64,000 nucleotides of DNA from Candidatus Berkiella aquae (lineage in GTDB: Bacteria > Pseudomonadota > Gammaproteobacteria > Berkiellales > Berkiellaceae): the NCBI RefSeq assembly GCF_001431295.2, contig NZ_LKAJ02000001.1, positions 868,001 to 932,000 of the forward strand, in the 5' to 3' direction. The notes under the pieces are model-generated. The model was not told where the DNA came from. It did not search any database and was given only the letters and a program-made list of their open reading frames with translations. How positions within the stretch are numbered: position 1 is the first letter of the stretch; each line of letters begins with the position of its first letter. Both the position numbers and the translations under genes were made by a program. Positions 32,684 through 41,119 of this stretch are shown here, one piece after another.

Positions 32684-33358
32684 ATGAAAGATCAATTCAA
32701 AGTAAAAAATACCTTAGGAAAAACGGTATTATTAGAATGGGAATATTTAGAACCTGATTCGCCACAATTTAATCAAAAAATAAGAAGTTTGAGTGACATT
32801 CTTGTTCATACTTATACACAGATGGAATTGCAATTTTCTCAAACATATCCACAGGCTGTACCGAATGAATTCTTTTTGAAATCACTTGCACCATTCATTA
32901 AAGCAGGTGAAAACATCGATTGGCTGTTGATAGAAGCAAAAATAAAAGATATTTTTCAACAATTTTTTGCTACTACCGATTTTTCACAGTTCGCAAAATC
33001 TAATGAAACTTACTTATTTATTGTCGCTAAAGATCTTGAAACTGGAAATCCATTAGGATTGATTCAATTTCTCATTAGCCCTGAATTTGGTGATGATGTC
33101 GTGAAAGTCTGTTATTTTGGTATTATGCCCATTGCGCAAAATCAGGGTTTAGATAAAATACTCATGAGTACTATTTTTAAATTGCTACCGGATACCCGTC
33201 GAATATTTCTTCACACACGCTCAAGCAATCAAAAAGCGATTGAAACCTATCGTGCCTGGGGATTTAAGCAATTTAATGAATCGACGCCTAATTGGCCCGA
33301 TTTTGAATATATCACTAAAAATTCGACACAATTGCAGATGTTAGCTTTAGAAGTATAA
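32684..33358 (+). CDS. GNAT family acetyltransferase
   Basis: The product has 224 residues. LFIVAKDLETGNPLGLIQFL and VKVCYFGIMPIAQNQGLDKI are the strand and motif A region, in which Q-N-Q-G-L-D-K-I corresponds to the Q/R-x-x-G-x-G/A-type acetyl-CoA loop with a non-canonical last position. RIFLHTRSSNQKAIETYRAWGF is motif B, with the typical N-x-x-A-I-x-x-Y-x-x-x-G-F. The substrate is unknown. The ATG at 32684 is preferred over a GTG eight codons upstream because aaggcgaag lies before it. Middle gene of the hydrolase/GNAT/VanX operon, ten bases before the next gene. Confidence 0.82.
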   Translation: MKDQFKVKNTLGKTVLLEWEYLEPDSPQFNQKIRSLSDILVHTYTQMELQFSQTYPQAVPNEFFLKSLAPFIKAGENIDWLLIEAKIKDIFQQFFATTDFSQFAKSNETYLFIVAKDLETGNPLGLIQFLISPEFGDDVVKVCYFGIMPIAQNQGLDKILMSTIFKLLPDTRRIFLHTRSSNQKAIETYRAWGFKQFNESTPNWPDFEYITKNSTQLQMLALEV

Positions 33359-33368
33359 AGGGATAAAA

Positions 33369-34103
33369 ATGAAAACTTTGTTGCTTACCTTAAGTCTTTT
33401 AACCGTGTTTAATGTTCATGCAGAAGAAAAAATAGTTTTAATAGCCGATCCGGAAATTTTGGCTATTCCTATCCAAGAAAATAATGATCCACTGATTAAT
33501 CTCGTCGATCAAAAAGAGATCACCTATGGGCCTGCACCTATTGATCCTAACAATACTGACTATACCAAAATGCGTAAAACGGTTTATGAAAAACTAAAAC
33601 AAGCACAAAAAACATTACCGAATGGATTAAAGTTTTGTCTATATGAAGGTTATCGCAGCCTCGATTTACAACAGAAAATTTTTGACGAACGTTACCAATT
33701 ACTACACAAAGCTAATCCCAAAATGACCCATGAAGAACTCTTTAGAGAATCAACCAAATTCGTGTCGCCTGTCGTTAATTTAGATGGGTCTAAAAATGTG
33801 CCTCCTCATTCTACCGGCGCGGCTATTGATGTGTATCTTGTCGATAGTCAAGGTAAAATCGTCGATATGGGTATAACATTGGATGATACTTACCAAGATT
33901 TAACCGGCGAGTTTTGTAAAACAAATTCTAATGTGATTTCACAACAAGCTAAAGAAAATCGTAAAATCATGAACACGGCATTAGAAGGCGTGGGGTTTGT
34001 GAATTATCCTACCGAATATTGGCATTGGTCATATGGTGATCGTTACTGGGCGCATCATGCAAAGCAAAAACAGGCAATTAATCATGCTATCAAACAATCT
34101 TAA
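33369..34103 (+). CDS. D-alanyl-D-alanine dipeptidase (VanX/DdpX family, M15D)
   Basis: A zinc metallopeptidase that cleaves D-Ala-D-Ala, 244 residues with a signal peptide (TLLLTLSLLTVFNVHA), so it acts in the periplasm. The zinc and catalytic motifs are present: S-x-H-x-x-G-x-A-x-D as PPHSTGAAIDVYLVD, and the E-x-W-H motif as PTEYWHWSYGD. YEGYRSLDLQQKIFDERY is the substrate-side Arg motif. In non-resistant bacteria DdpX/VanX-like enzymes recycle peptidoglycan dipeptides. No vanA/vanH genes are near, so glycopeptide resistance is not implied. It ends the three-gene operon. Confidence 0.92.
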   Translation: MKTLLLTLSLLTVFNVHAEEKIVLIADPEILAIPIQENNDPLINLVDQKEITYGPAPIDPNNTDYTKMRKTVYEKLKQAQKTLPNGLKFCLYEGYRSLDLQQKIFDERYQLLHKANPKMTHEELFRESTKFVSPVVNLDGSKNVPPHSTGAAIDVYLVDSQGKIVDMGITLDDTYQDLTGEFCKTNSNVISQQAKENRKIMNTALEGVGFVNYPTEYWHWSYGDRYWAHHAKQKQAINHAIKQS

Positions 34104-34119
34104 GTAAGGTTGAATAGTA

Positions 34120-34142
34120 GAGGAACCCATATTGGGTTCCTC
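34120..34142. terminator. Hairpin between convergent operon and repeat gene
   Basis: A perfect 10-base stem, gaggaaccca (34120-34129) and tgggttcctc (34133-34142), with a three-base loop. T run absent. Confidence 0.65.
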
Positions 34143-34152
34143 CATCCGCAGG

Positions 34153-37100
34153 TTACTTCGCAACGTGACTATCGGCAAGCGCCGCTTGCATGTGCTGTTC
34201 AATGACATGATTATCATTTTGAGCTGAACCCAAATGAATGGCACTAAATAAAGAAAGTAAGCCATGATTGCTGGATTCTGCTGTCGTATTTGTCGTCGCT
34301 GTCAGGGTGTTTGAGCTTAAAATCGAATCAATGGCTGTGCTTGCTTTGATCTCTTGACTGACAGGTGTGGGTGTATCGGTCAAGTGATTAAAATCAAGTG
34401 ATTTCAGGTTCAAATCATTGAAGGAAATGGTATCTGTTACTTTGACATCATCAATATGAACCAGATAATCATCATTGGCTATTGAAACATCTAAACTAGG
34501 CGTGATATCAGCGGTGTGGATATTAAATGAGGAAGTTTCACAAGAACCATTAGCAGATTGGACTTTAAAATCAATTTGTTCATTGAAGGAATTGGGCGCA
34601 TTTTCATGAGTGTAAGTAAAATTGCCATTTGCTTCAATCGTCAGTTGTCCATCATTTTCAGTATTAATGGTGGCTCCAGCGTTTGCTTCAATGGTGCTTT
34701 GATTTTGTGATGTGCATTTAAAAGAAAGTATTTCGCCGTCAATGTTCAATTGAGAAAGAACATTGCCTGTGATGCATAATTTGTCAGCAACATCCACTTT
34801 AGTTTCGGCATCGACAGTTAAGTTAATCAGTTCATGATTAGACTCACCTTCAGGAGAGCAGCTTTCAGATCCTTGGTGGTTAAAGAGGTCGACATCGATT
34901 TTAGCAGCAGCATCGACGACAGCATTAATCAATGAACCGCTATGACTAGGTTCTTCACCGCCTTCAGGATCACAGCTTTCAGTGCCTTGATGGTTAAAGA
35001 GGTCGACATCGATTTTAGCAGCAGCATCGACGACAGCATTAATCAATGAACCGCTATGACTAGGTTCTTCACCGCCTTCAGGATCACAGCTTTCAGTGCC
35101 TTGATGGTTAAAGAGGTCGACATCGATTTTAGCAGCAGCATCGACGACAGCATTAATCAATGAACCGCTATGACTAGGTTCTTCACCGCCTTCAGGAACA
35201 CAGCTTTCAGTGCCTTCATGGTTAAAGAGATCGACATCGATTTTAGCAGCAGCATCGACGACAGCATTAATCAATGAGCCATTGTGGTTGGTCTCTTCGC
35301 CACCTTCTGGATTGCAGTTTTCTGAACCTTCAGAGTGCTTATTGAATAAATCTAAATCGATTTTAGCAGCAGCATCGACGACGGCATTAATCAATGAGCC
35401 GTTGTGATTGGTTTCTTCGCCACCTTCGGGATTGCAGTTTTCAGCGCCTTGGTGATTAAAGAGATCGACATCGATTTTAGCAGCAGCATCAACGACGGCA
35501 TTAATCAATGAGCCGTTGTGATTGGTTTCTTCGCCGCCTTCGGGATTGCAGTTTTCAGCGCCTTGGTGATTAAAGAGATCGACATCGATTTTAGCAGCAG
35601 CATCGACGACAGCATTAATCAATGAGCCATTGTGGTTGGTCTCTTCGCCACCTTCTGGATTGCAGTTTTCTGAACCTTCAGAGTGCTTATTGAATAAATC
35701 TAAATCGATTTTAGCAGCAGCATCGACGACAGCATTAATTAATGAGCCATTGTGGCTGGGCTCTTCGCCACCTTCGGGATTGCAGTTTTCAGCGCCTTGG
35801 TGATTAAAGAGGTCGACATCAATTTTAGCAGCAGCATCGACGACAGCATTAATTAATGAGCCATTGTGGCTGGGCTCTTCGCCACCTTCGGGATTGCAGT
35901 TTTCAGCGCCTTGGTGATTAAAGAGGTCGACATCAATTTTAGCAGCGGCATCAACAACAGCATTAATTAATGAGCCATTGTGGCTGGGCTCTTCGTCACC
36001 TTCGGGATTGCAGTTTTCAGCGCCTTGGTGATTAAAGAGGTCGACATCAATTTTAGCAGCGGCATCAACAACAGCATTAATGATTGAGCCATTGTAGCTG
36101 GGTTCTTCGCCACCTTCGGGATTGCAGTTTTCAGCGCCTTGATGGTTAAAGAGGTCGACATCGATTTTAGCAGCGGCATCAACAACAGCATTAATGATTG
36201 AGCCATTGTGGCTGGGTTCTTCGCCACCTTCTGGATTGCAGTTTTCTGAACCTTCAGAGTGCTTATTGAATAAATCTAAATCGATTTTAGCAGCAGCATC
36301 GACGACAGCATTAATTAATGAGCCATTGTGGCTGGGCTCTTCGCCACCTTCAGGGTTACAATTTTCAGAACCCTCAGAGTGTTTATTGAATAAATCCAAA
36401 TCGATTTTGGCGGCAGCATCGACGACGGCATTAATCAATGAGCCATTGTGGCTGGGTTCTTCACCGCCTTCGGGATTGCAGTTTTCAACGCCTTGGTGAT
36501 TAAAGAGGTCGACATCGATTTTAGCAGCAGCATCGACGACAGCATTAATCAATGAGCCATTGTGGCTGGGCTCTTCGCCGCCTTCGGGATCACAGTTTTC
36601 AGTGCCTTTATGGTTAAAGAGATCTAAATCAATTTTCGCAGCAGCATCGACCACGGCATTAATGATTGAGCCATTTTGACTGGGTTCTTCGCCACCTTCT
36701 GGATTGCAGTTTTCTGAACCTTCACTGTGTTTATTGAATAAGTCTAAATCAATTTTAGCAGCAGCATCGACAACGGCATTAATGATTGAGCCATTGTGGC
36801 TGGGTTCTTCGCCGCCTTCGGGATCACAGTTTTCAGCGCCTTTATGGTTAAAGAGATCTAAATCGATTTTAGCAGCAGCATCGACGACAGCATTAATCAA
36901 TGAGCCATTGTGGTTGGTCTCTTCGCCACCTTCTGGATTGCAGTTTTCTGAAGCTTCATTGAATAAGTCTAAATCAATTTTCGCAGCAGCATCGATGACA
37001 GCATTAATCAATGAGCCATTGTGGCTGGGTTGTTCGCCACCTTCGGGATTGCAGTTTTCAGAACCATCAGAGTGCTTGTTGAATAAATCTAGATCAATTT

Positions 37101-37707
37101 TCGCAGCAGCATCGACGACGGCATTAATCAATGAGCCGTTGTGATTGGTTTCTTCACCGCCTTCGGGGTTGCAGTTTTCTGAGCCTTCAGAGTGCTTATT
37201 GAATAAATCTAAATCGATTTTAGCAGCAGCATCGACCACGGCATTAATCAAAGAACCATGATGATTTGGCTCTTCATTCGATGGCGGGCAGTTTTCATTA
37301 TTGCCACCTTGTTTATGATTAAATAAATCGATATCAATTTTAGCGGCAGCATCGACTACCGTATTAATAATAGAGCTATGGTGGTGACTTGGCTCTTCAT
37401 TCGGTGACGGACAATTTTCATTATTACCAGATTGCTTGTGATTAAATAAATCAATATCTATTTTAGCATTCGCATCGATGGTTGATTTAATAAATGAACT
37501 TTGATGATTAGAAGGTTCATTATGCGATGATGCATGAATTAGATCTAATTGCGTGTTTGTATTGGCATTAACTTTGGCATTCAATAAATGTGAAGCTTTA
37601 GCTTCTACTGTCAAGTCAGTGCTGATAATTGTGTCGCTTTTAATTTTTGAAGTGTTAAGGAGATTATGAATAGCGTCGGAGAGAGAGGAATTTTTGTGAA
37701 TGCCCAT
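34153..37707 (-). CDS. Giant tandem-repeat protein with C-terminal cadherin/VCBS-like domain
   Basis: A 1184-residue protein in three parts. Residues 1 to about 80 form a polar N-terminus without a classical signal peptide. About 880 residues follow as 23 tandem repeats on the theme SLINAVVDAAAKIDVDLFNH, then a short acidic Cys-Pro-Glu-Gly linker. Repeats are 38 residues (H-Q-G-A-E-N-C form) or 40 residues (K-H-S-E-G-S-E-N-C form), one is 37. The C-terminal 230 residues include a VCBS/cadherin-like unit (GQLTIEANGNFTYTHENAPN), as in large adhesins. The DNA of many repeats is near identical. It could be a surface adhesin or an amphipathic-helix fibre. A gggggt ribosome-binding site supports the start. 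Confidence 0.82.
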   Translation of the reverse strand: MGIHKNSSLSDAIHNLLNTSKIKSDTIISTDLTVEAKASHLLNAKVNANTNTQLDLIHASSHNEPSNHQSSFIKSTIDANAKIDIDLFNHKQSGNNENCPSPNEEPSHHHSSIINTVVDAAAKIDIDLFNHKQGGNNENCPPSNEEPNHHGSLINAVVDAAAKIDLDLFNKHSEGSENCNPEGGEETNHNGSLINAVVDAAAKIDLDLFNKHSDGSENCNPEGGEQPSHNGSLINAVIDAAAKIDLDLFNEASENCNPEGGEETNHNGSLINAVVDAAAKIDLDLFNHKGAENCDPEGGEEPSHNGSIINAVVDAAAKIDLDLFNKHSEGSENCNPEGGEEPSQNGSIINAVVDAAAKIDLDLFNHKGTENCDPEGGEEPSHNGSLINAVVDAAAKIDVDLFNHQGVENCNPEGGEEPSHNGSLINAVVDAAAKIDLDLFNKHSEGSENCNPEGGEEPSHNGSLINAVVDAAAKIDLDLFNKHSEGSENCNPEGGEEPSHNGSIINAVVDAAAKIDVDLFNHQGAENCNPEGGEEPSYNGSIINAVVDAAAKIDVDLFNHQGAENCNPEGDEEPSHNGSLINAVVDAAAKIDVDLFNHQGAENCNPEGGEEPSHNGSLINAVVDAAAKIDVDLFNHQGAENCNPEGGEEPSHNGSLINAVVDAAAKIDLDLFNKHSEGSENCNPEGGEETNHNGSLINAVVDAAAKIDVDLFNHQGAENCNPEGGEETNHNGSLINAVVDAAAKIDVDLFNHQGAENCNPEGGEETNHNGSLINAVVDAAAKIDLDLFNKHSEGSENCNPEGGEETNHNGSLINAVVDAAAKIDVDLFNHEGTESCVPEGGEEPSHSGSLINAVVDAAAKIDVDLFNHQGTESCDPEGGEEPSHSGSLINAVVDAAAKIDVDLFNHQGTESCDPEGGEEPSHSGSLINAVVDAAAKIDVDLFNHQGSESCSPEGESNHELINLTVDAETKVDVADKLCITGNVLSQLNIDGEILSFKCTSQNQSTIEANAGATINTENDGQLTIEANGNFTYTHENAPNSFNEQIDFKVQSANGSCETSSFNIHTADITPSLDVSIANDDYLVHIDDVKVTDTISFNDLNLKSLDFNHLTDTPTPVSQEIKASTAIDSILSSNTLTATTNTTAESSNHGLLSLFSAIHLGSAQNDNHVIEQHMQAALADSHVAK
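34857..37500 (-). repeat. 23-copy coding tandem repeat, mixed 114- and 120-base units
   Basis: Within the giant gene, each unit begins with the codons for S-L/I-I-N-A-V-V-D-A-A-A-K-I-D and ends with the acidic linker. Two forms differ by two codons around the Cys. The DNA core over AAAKIDVDLFNH is almost invariant, and silent positions group non-adjacent units, indicating recombination among copies. Unit boundaries are approximate. Confidence 0.85.
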
Positions 37708-38014
37708 AATTGAATACCCCCAAGAACAGAAATACTATTGCATTCCATTACATAAAAATTAATTCTTCTGGGAAAGTGAACTTTGGTATTATTTTGAGTG
37801 CTGTTCAGCGCTAAGCCTGAATATTAAAACAGAACTAATAAGGCACTTACTTCTTGCAGATATCGAAATTTTTTTTATAACAACGTGTATCTGCCCATCT
37901 TTACCTTAATAAAATTACCAATCATTGCTTGAATAATGCCGTCTATATGGTGACGGTTAAAGTAAAGCTTAATTTATGTTAGTTAAAGTCTAGTAATTTA
38001 ATTTGAGTACCTAT
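37708..38014. promoter_or_regulatory. Divergent intergenic region between repeat gene and ankyrin/GxxH gene
   Basis: A 307-base AT-rich gap between divergent starts. It must carry both promoters. I see no further gene, and no inverted repeat that stands out. Confidence 0.4.
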
Positions 38015-39751
38015 ATGAAACGTGGACCGAATCGACGTAAAAATATTAGATTTAAGAAGAGAAGAACAAATGCTTCTTTAGTGGCTGATATGCATGAGGC
38101 TGTGCTGAATGGGAACCTAAAAAAAGTAAAAAGGATATTAAGTCGCAACAAAGAAATAATTGATTTACAAGACGCAGAAGGTTATGCAGCATTACATCTT
38201 GCAGTTCAAAAAGAAGATTTTAAAATGGTTGAAGAATTAATTCGACAGGGTGCAGAATTAAATAGTTATAATTATTATGGTTTGTTGCCAATTCATATCG
38301 CTTTTGAAAATGAAGATATAAAAGAACTTTTATTGAAAAATGGTGCAGCGTATCCTCATTTATTCTCAGAATTACATACAGCAGCAAGTTTAGGCGATGT
38401 CTCAACAATGAGGATTTTGTTAACTCGGAATAATACTTTACTACATTCACTTGATATGCAAGGAAATACGCCATTACATAGTGCCGTTCTTAATAATCAG
38501 TTTGAAGCGGTGAAAATGCTTGTTTCACATGGTGCAAAATTAAATATCGTTAATCAGGCAGGTTATCCTCCTATTTGTGGCACAAATTCAGAGATTAAAA
38601 ATTATTTATTAGAGAATGGTGCTGAAGAGTATAATGATGATTATGTCCCCATTGACTTAGCTAAAACTGAATTACACAATGCTATTGTTTTGGATGATTT
38701 AGACAAAATTGATGAGCTCGTAGATGAAAATAATGAGAGTCTTAATGTTGCCAATAGAGCTGGTGAAACCCCACTTCAATTAGCTATCACTTTAAAAAAA
38801 TATGATACAGCAGTGAAGCTTATAAAAATGGGAAGTCGATTAGATGTTGTTAATATTTATGGTGAAACACCCTTACATTCAGCAGCGCTAGCTAAAAATT
38901 CCGTATTAGTGAAAAAGCTTTTAAAATATGGCGCAGCTTTAGAAGCAGAAGATAATCGTAATTTTAGAGCATTGCATTGTGCTATATCCACGGGTGATTT
39001 AGATTTGGTACAACTTCTCATGGCATATAATCCAATGCTAGAGGGATTAGGGCTCCAAACAAATGTGGTCGAAATGACGAAAAAACATTATAAACATACT
39101 CCTATGTCAAGGTTATTTAAACAACATATTGGGCTTTCAAAAGAACTATTGCATAAAGGTGAAAATGATTTTCGTCAACTACTTACCATGGAAATGCAAG
39201 TTGCTAAAATGAAACGAAAAAAAATACTTGTTATATTGGGTGAAACACATGGTAATTATAGAATATATCAAATCGAAAAAGTAATGCTTAAAGTTGCCCG
39301 TGAACTCGGGATTTTAAATGTATATGCTGAAGCAACTCAAGAAGATAATGCAGATTCTCCATTACAGCTTAAAGCAAAAGAGAATATGGGAATGAAACTA
39401 ATAGCGGTTGATACGCATCCTGAGAGAGATTATTCTGCTACAGTTGAAGATAGGAATGTTTATATAGCTCAAGAAATATCTACCGCCAATGAGAATGGCG
39501 TATTGGTGACTGGATCTGATCATCTCTATGGGTTACTGAATGACGAGGAATCAGTCATTAACACTAAACAATACCATGTGGTTCCATTTAACCTGAGTAG
39601 CATAGCAAAACTACCGTCAGATACCAAAGAGCAAGTTTTCTCACATGATGCTTCATCAGTTATTCAATTAAACGCTTCTGGATTTTCTTCACATAAAAAG
39701 GTGATTGAAAAATGGAATTCTTCAACGAGGACAAGCAAGTTAAGCTATTAA
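38015..39751 (+). CDS. Ankyrin-repeat protein fused to a GxxH/GxxH (TraB/TIKI-like) domain
   Basis: The product has 578 residues. It opens with a strongly basic N-terminus (MKRGPNRRKNIRFKKRRTN) resembling a bipartite nuclear-localisation signal. Residues 25-350 hold about eight ankyrin repeats (GYAALHLAVQKEDFKMVEEL, GNTPLHSAVLNNQFEAVKML, GETPLHSAALAKNSVLVKKL). Residues 400-535 repeat the pattern of the 6.3-kb protein: VILGETHGNYRI (409-412), EDRNVYIAQEI (480-481) and VTGSDHLYGLL (500-503). The fusion suggests delivery of an enzymatic or metal-binding domain to a host target chosen by the ankyrin repeats. A TTG four codons upstream is also open. Confidence 0.82.
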   Translation: MKRGPNRRKNIRFKKRRTNASLVADMHEAVLNGNLKKVKRILSRNKEIIDLQDAEGYAALHLAVQKEDFKMVEELIRQGAELNSYNYYGLLPIHIAFENEDIKELLLKNGAAYPHLFSELHTAASLGDVSTMRILLTRNNTLLHSLDMQGNTPLHSAVLNNQFEAVKMLVSHGAKLNIVNQAGYPPICGTNSEIKNYLLENGAEEYNDDYVPIDLAKTELHNAIVLDDLDKIDELVDENNESLNVANRAGETPLQLAITLKKYDTAVKLIKMGSRLDVVNIYGETPLHSAALAKNSVLVKKLLKYGAALEAEDNRNFRALHCAISTGDLDLVQLLMAYNPMLEGLGLQTNVVEMTKKHYKHTPMSRLFKQHIGLSKELLHKGENDFRQLLTMEMQVAKMKRKKILVILGETHGNYRIYQIEKVMLKVARELGILNVYAEATQEDNADSPLQLKAKENMGMKLIAVDTHPERDYSATVEDRNVYIAQEISTANENGVLVTGSDHLYGLLNDEESVINTKQYHVVPFNLSSIAKLPSDTKEQVFSHDASSVIQLNASGFSSHKKVIEKWNSSTRTSKLSY

Positions 39752-40035
39752 GATTTTTTATTTCTTTTTGAATTTTCCAAAGCCTTTTGCGTGATGTCAG
39801 CATAGAGCTGAATTGCTTTTACGACGAGCTCTTGATATTCAGGGTATTTATCTGCAAGGCTTAAAACATATTTTGCGTCATTAAAGACGGCATCTAAAAA
39901 AGTTAGATCATTATCATTAAGGACTTCTCCTTTTAATACCTTTTTTTCCAAATCAAGCGCTCTAGGTAAACGGTGATCAGCAAATCGCTTCATCATTGCG
40001 GTGATCACGATTTCATCTTCTGGGCTTTTATCCAT
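39748..40035 (-). CDS. Conserved hypothetical small helical protein
   Basis: The product has 95 residues and is all helical and charged: VITAMMKRFADHRLPRALDL, EKKVLKGEVLNDNDLTFLDA, KAIQLYADITQKALENSKRN. I recall similar 90-residue proteins in Legionella-like genomes, function unknown. The ATG at 40035 is preferred because of its gaggga ribosome-binding site; the frame stays open upstream to 40092 without a comparable signal. Its 3' end overlaps the stop of the ankyrin/GxxH gene by four bases on the other strand. Confidence 0.68.
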   Translation of the reverse strand: MDKSPEDEIVITAMMKRFADHRLPRALDLEKKVLKGEVLNDNDLTFLDAVFNDAKYVLSLADKYPEYQELVVKAIQLYADITQKALENSKRNKKS

Positions 40036-40143
40036 CTTTCCCTCACTACTTACCTTGTGCTGGATGTTTAAGCATTGCTTAAACATATTCATTTAAATAT
40101 AGATTATGTTTACAAACATAGCACAGTAGGTGATGAGGGTAGC

Positions 40144-40914
40144 ATGGATAAAAAACTGTTGTCAGGCAAAAAGGCACTCATTGTCGGGGTTGCCAATGAA
40201 AATTCAATTGCTTATGGCTGTGCACAGATGCTCAAAACGGCAGGAGCAGAAGTAGGAATAACCTATTTGAATGAAAAATCGAAGCCCTTTGTTGATGCGC
40301 TTGCACAAAAACTAGAACCAACTATTTATGAACGCTGTGATGTAACGATTGACAATGATCTTGATAACCTGTTTGATAAAATTAAGCAAAAATGGCAAAG
40401 CGTGGATATCATTATTCATTCTATCGCTTTTTCTCCCAAAGAGGATTTACATGGTTCAATTGTAGATTGCTCAAAAGCAGGGTTTTTGTTAGCAATGGAT
40501 ATCTCTTGTCATTCGTTTTTACGTATGGCAAAACTTGCAAAACCCTTGATGCCTAAGGGGGGAGCCCTCTTTGCGATGAGTTATTATGGTGCCGTCAAAG
40601 TCGTTGAACATTACAATCTGATGGGACCTGTTAAAGCCGCTTTAGAATCTTGTGTGCGTTATATGGCGGTTGATCTTGGGCCACAAAAAATTCGCGTGAT
40701 TGCGCTTTCTCCTGGCCCTGTTAAAACACGAGCTGCATCGGGATTAGAAGATTTTGATAAGCTAATGCAACGTGCCGAGCAAGAATCACCCATGCATACG
40801 TTGGTCGATATTTATGATGTGGGTGCAATGGTCGCTTATCTTTCGAGTGATTATGCCAAAAATATTACCGGGGATACTATTTATATTGATGCAGGATTCC
40901 ATCTTCTAGGTTAA
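40144..40914 (+). CDS. fabI: Enoyl-[acyl-carrier-protein] reductase (NADH)
   Basis: This catalyses the last reductive step of each fatty-acid elongation round, reducing trans-2-enoyl-ACP. The product has 256 residues. KALIVGVANENSIAYGCAQM is the FabI nucleotide-binding motif with the typical V-A-N-x-x-S-I-A-x-G. IIHSIAFSPKEDLHG and AMDISCHSFLRMA follow. The catalytic Y-x6-K is Tyr157 and Lys164 in HYNLMGPVKAALES, and VIALSPGPVKTRAASG is the substrate-binding loop region. It ends normally. The start is at 40144, where gagggt forms the ribosome-binding site. FabI is the target of triclosan and isoniazid-type inhibitors. Confidence 0.95.
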   Translation: MDKKLLSGKKALIVGVANENSIAYGCAQMLKTAGAEVGITYLNEKSKPFVDALAQKLEPTIYERCDVTIDNDLDNLFDKIKQKWQSVDIIIHSIAFSPKEDLHGSIVDCSKAGFLLAMDISCHSFLRMAKLAKPLMPKGGALFAMSYYGAVKVVEHYNLMGPVKAALESCVRYMAVDLGPQKIRVIALSPGPVKTRAASGLEDFDKLMQRAEQESPMHTLVDIYDVGAMVAYLSSDYAKNITGDTIYIDAGFHLLG

Positions 40915-41119
40915 TAAAACTATATACTGTTGATACGCTTCTTTCTCAATAACACAATCAAATCAAAGCCTTATTATTCGAATATTTTGAGGAATATTAG
41001 AACAATGAGCTTTTTCATTTTTGTCTGATTTTTTTTAAGTTTAGTCGTATTTGATTTGATAACTGTCTGTGTGTGTTGTAGAAATAGGCCATCAAAAAAA
41101 ATTATATGGGGATATCAAC

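Noticed and set aside
33369-34103. Glycopeptide (vancomycin) resistance cluster
   Set aside because: The VanX-type enzyme has no vanH, vanA or vanRS neighbours, is exported, and sits in a Gram-negative-type gene context.
35210-37144. Several plus-strand frames across the repeat gene (for example beginning at 35210, 36194 and 36704)
   Set aside because: They are antisense shadows that repeat because the minus-strand gene repeats. No ribosome-binding sites and a low-complexity product.
34857-37500. Regular repeats that could be mistaken for a CRISPR array
   Set aside because: The units are 114 or 120 bases, in one reading frame, with no unique spacers, and encode a continuous protein. No cas gene is present.
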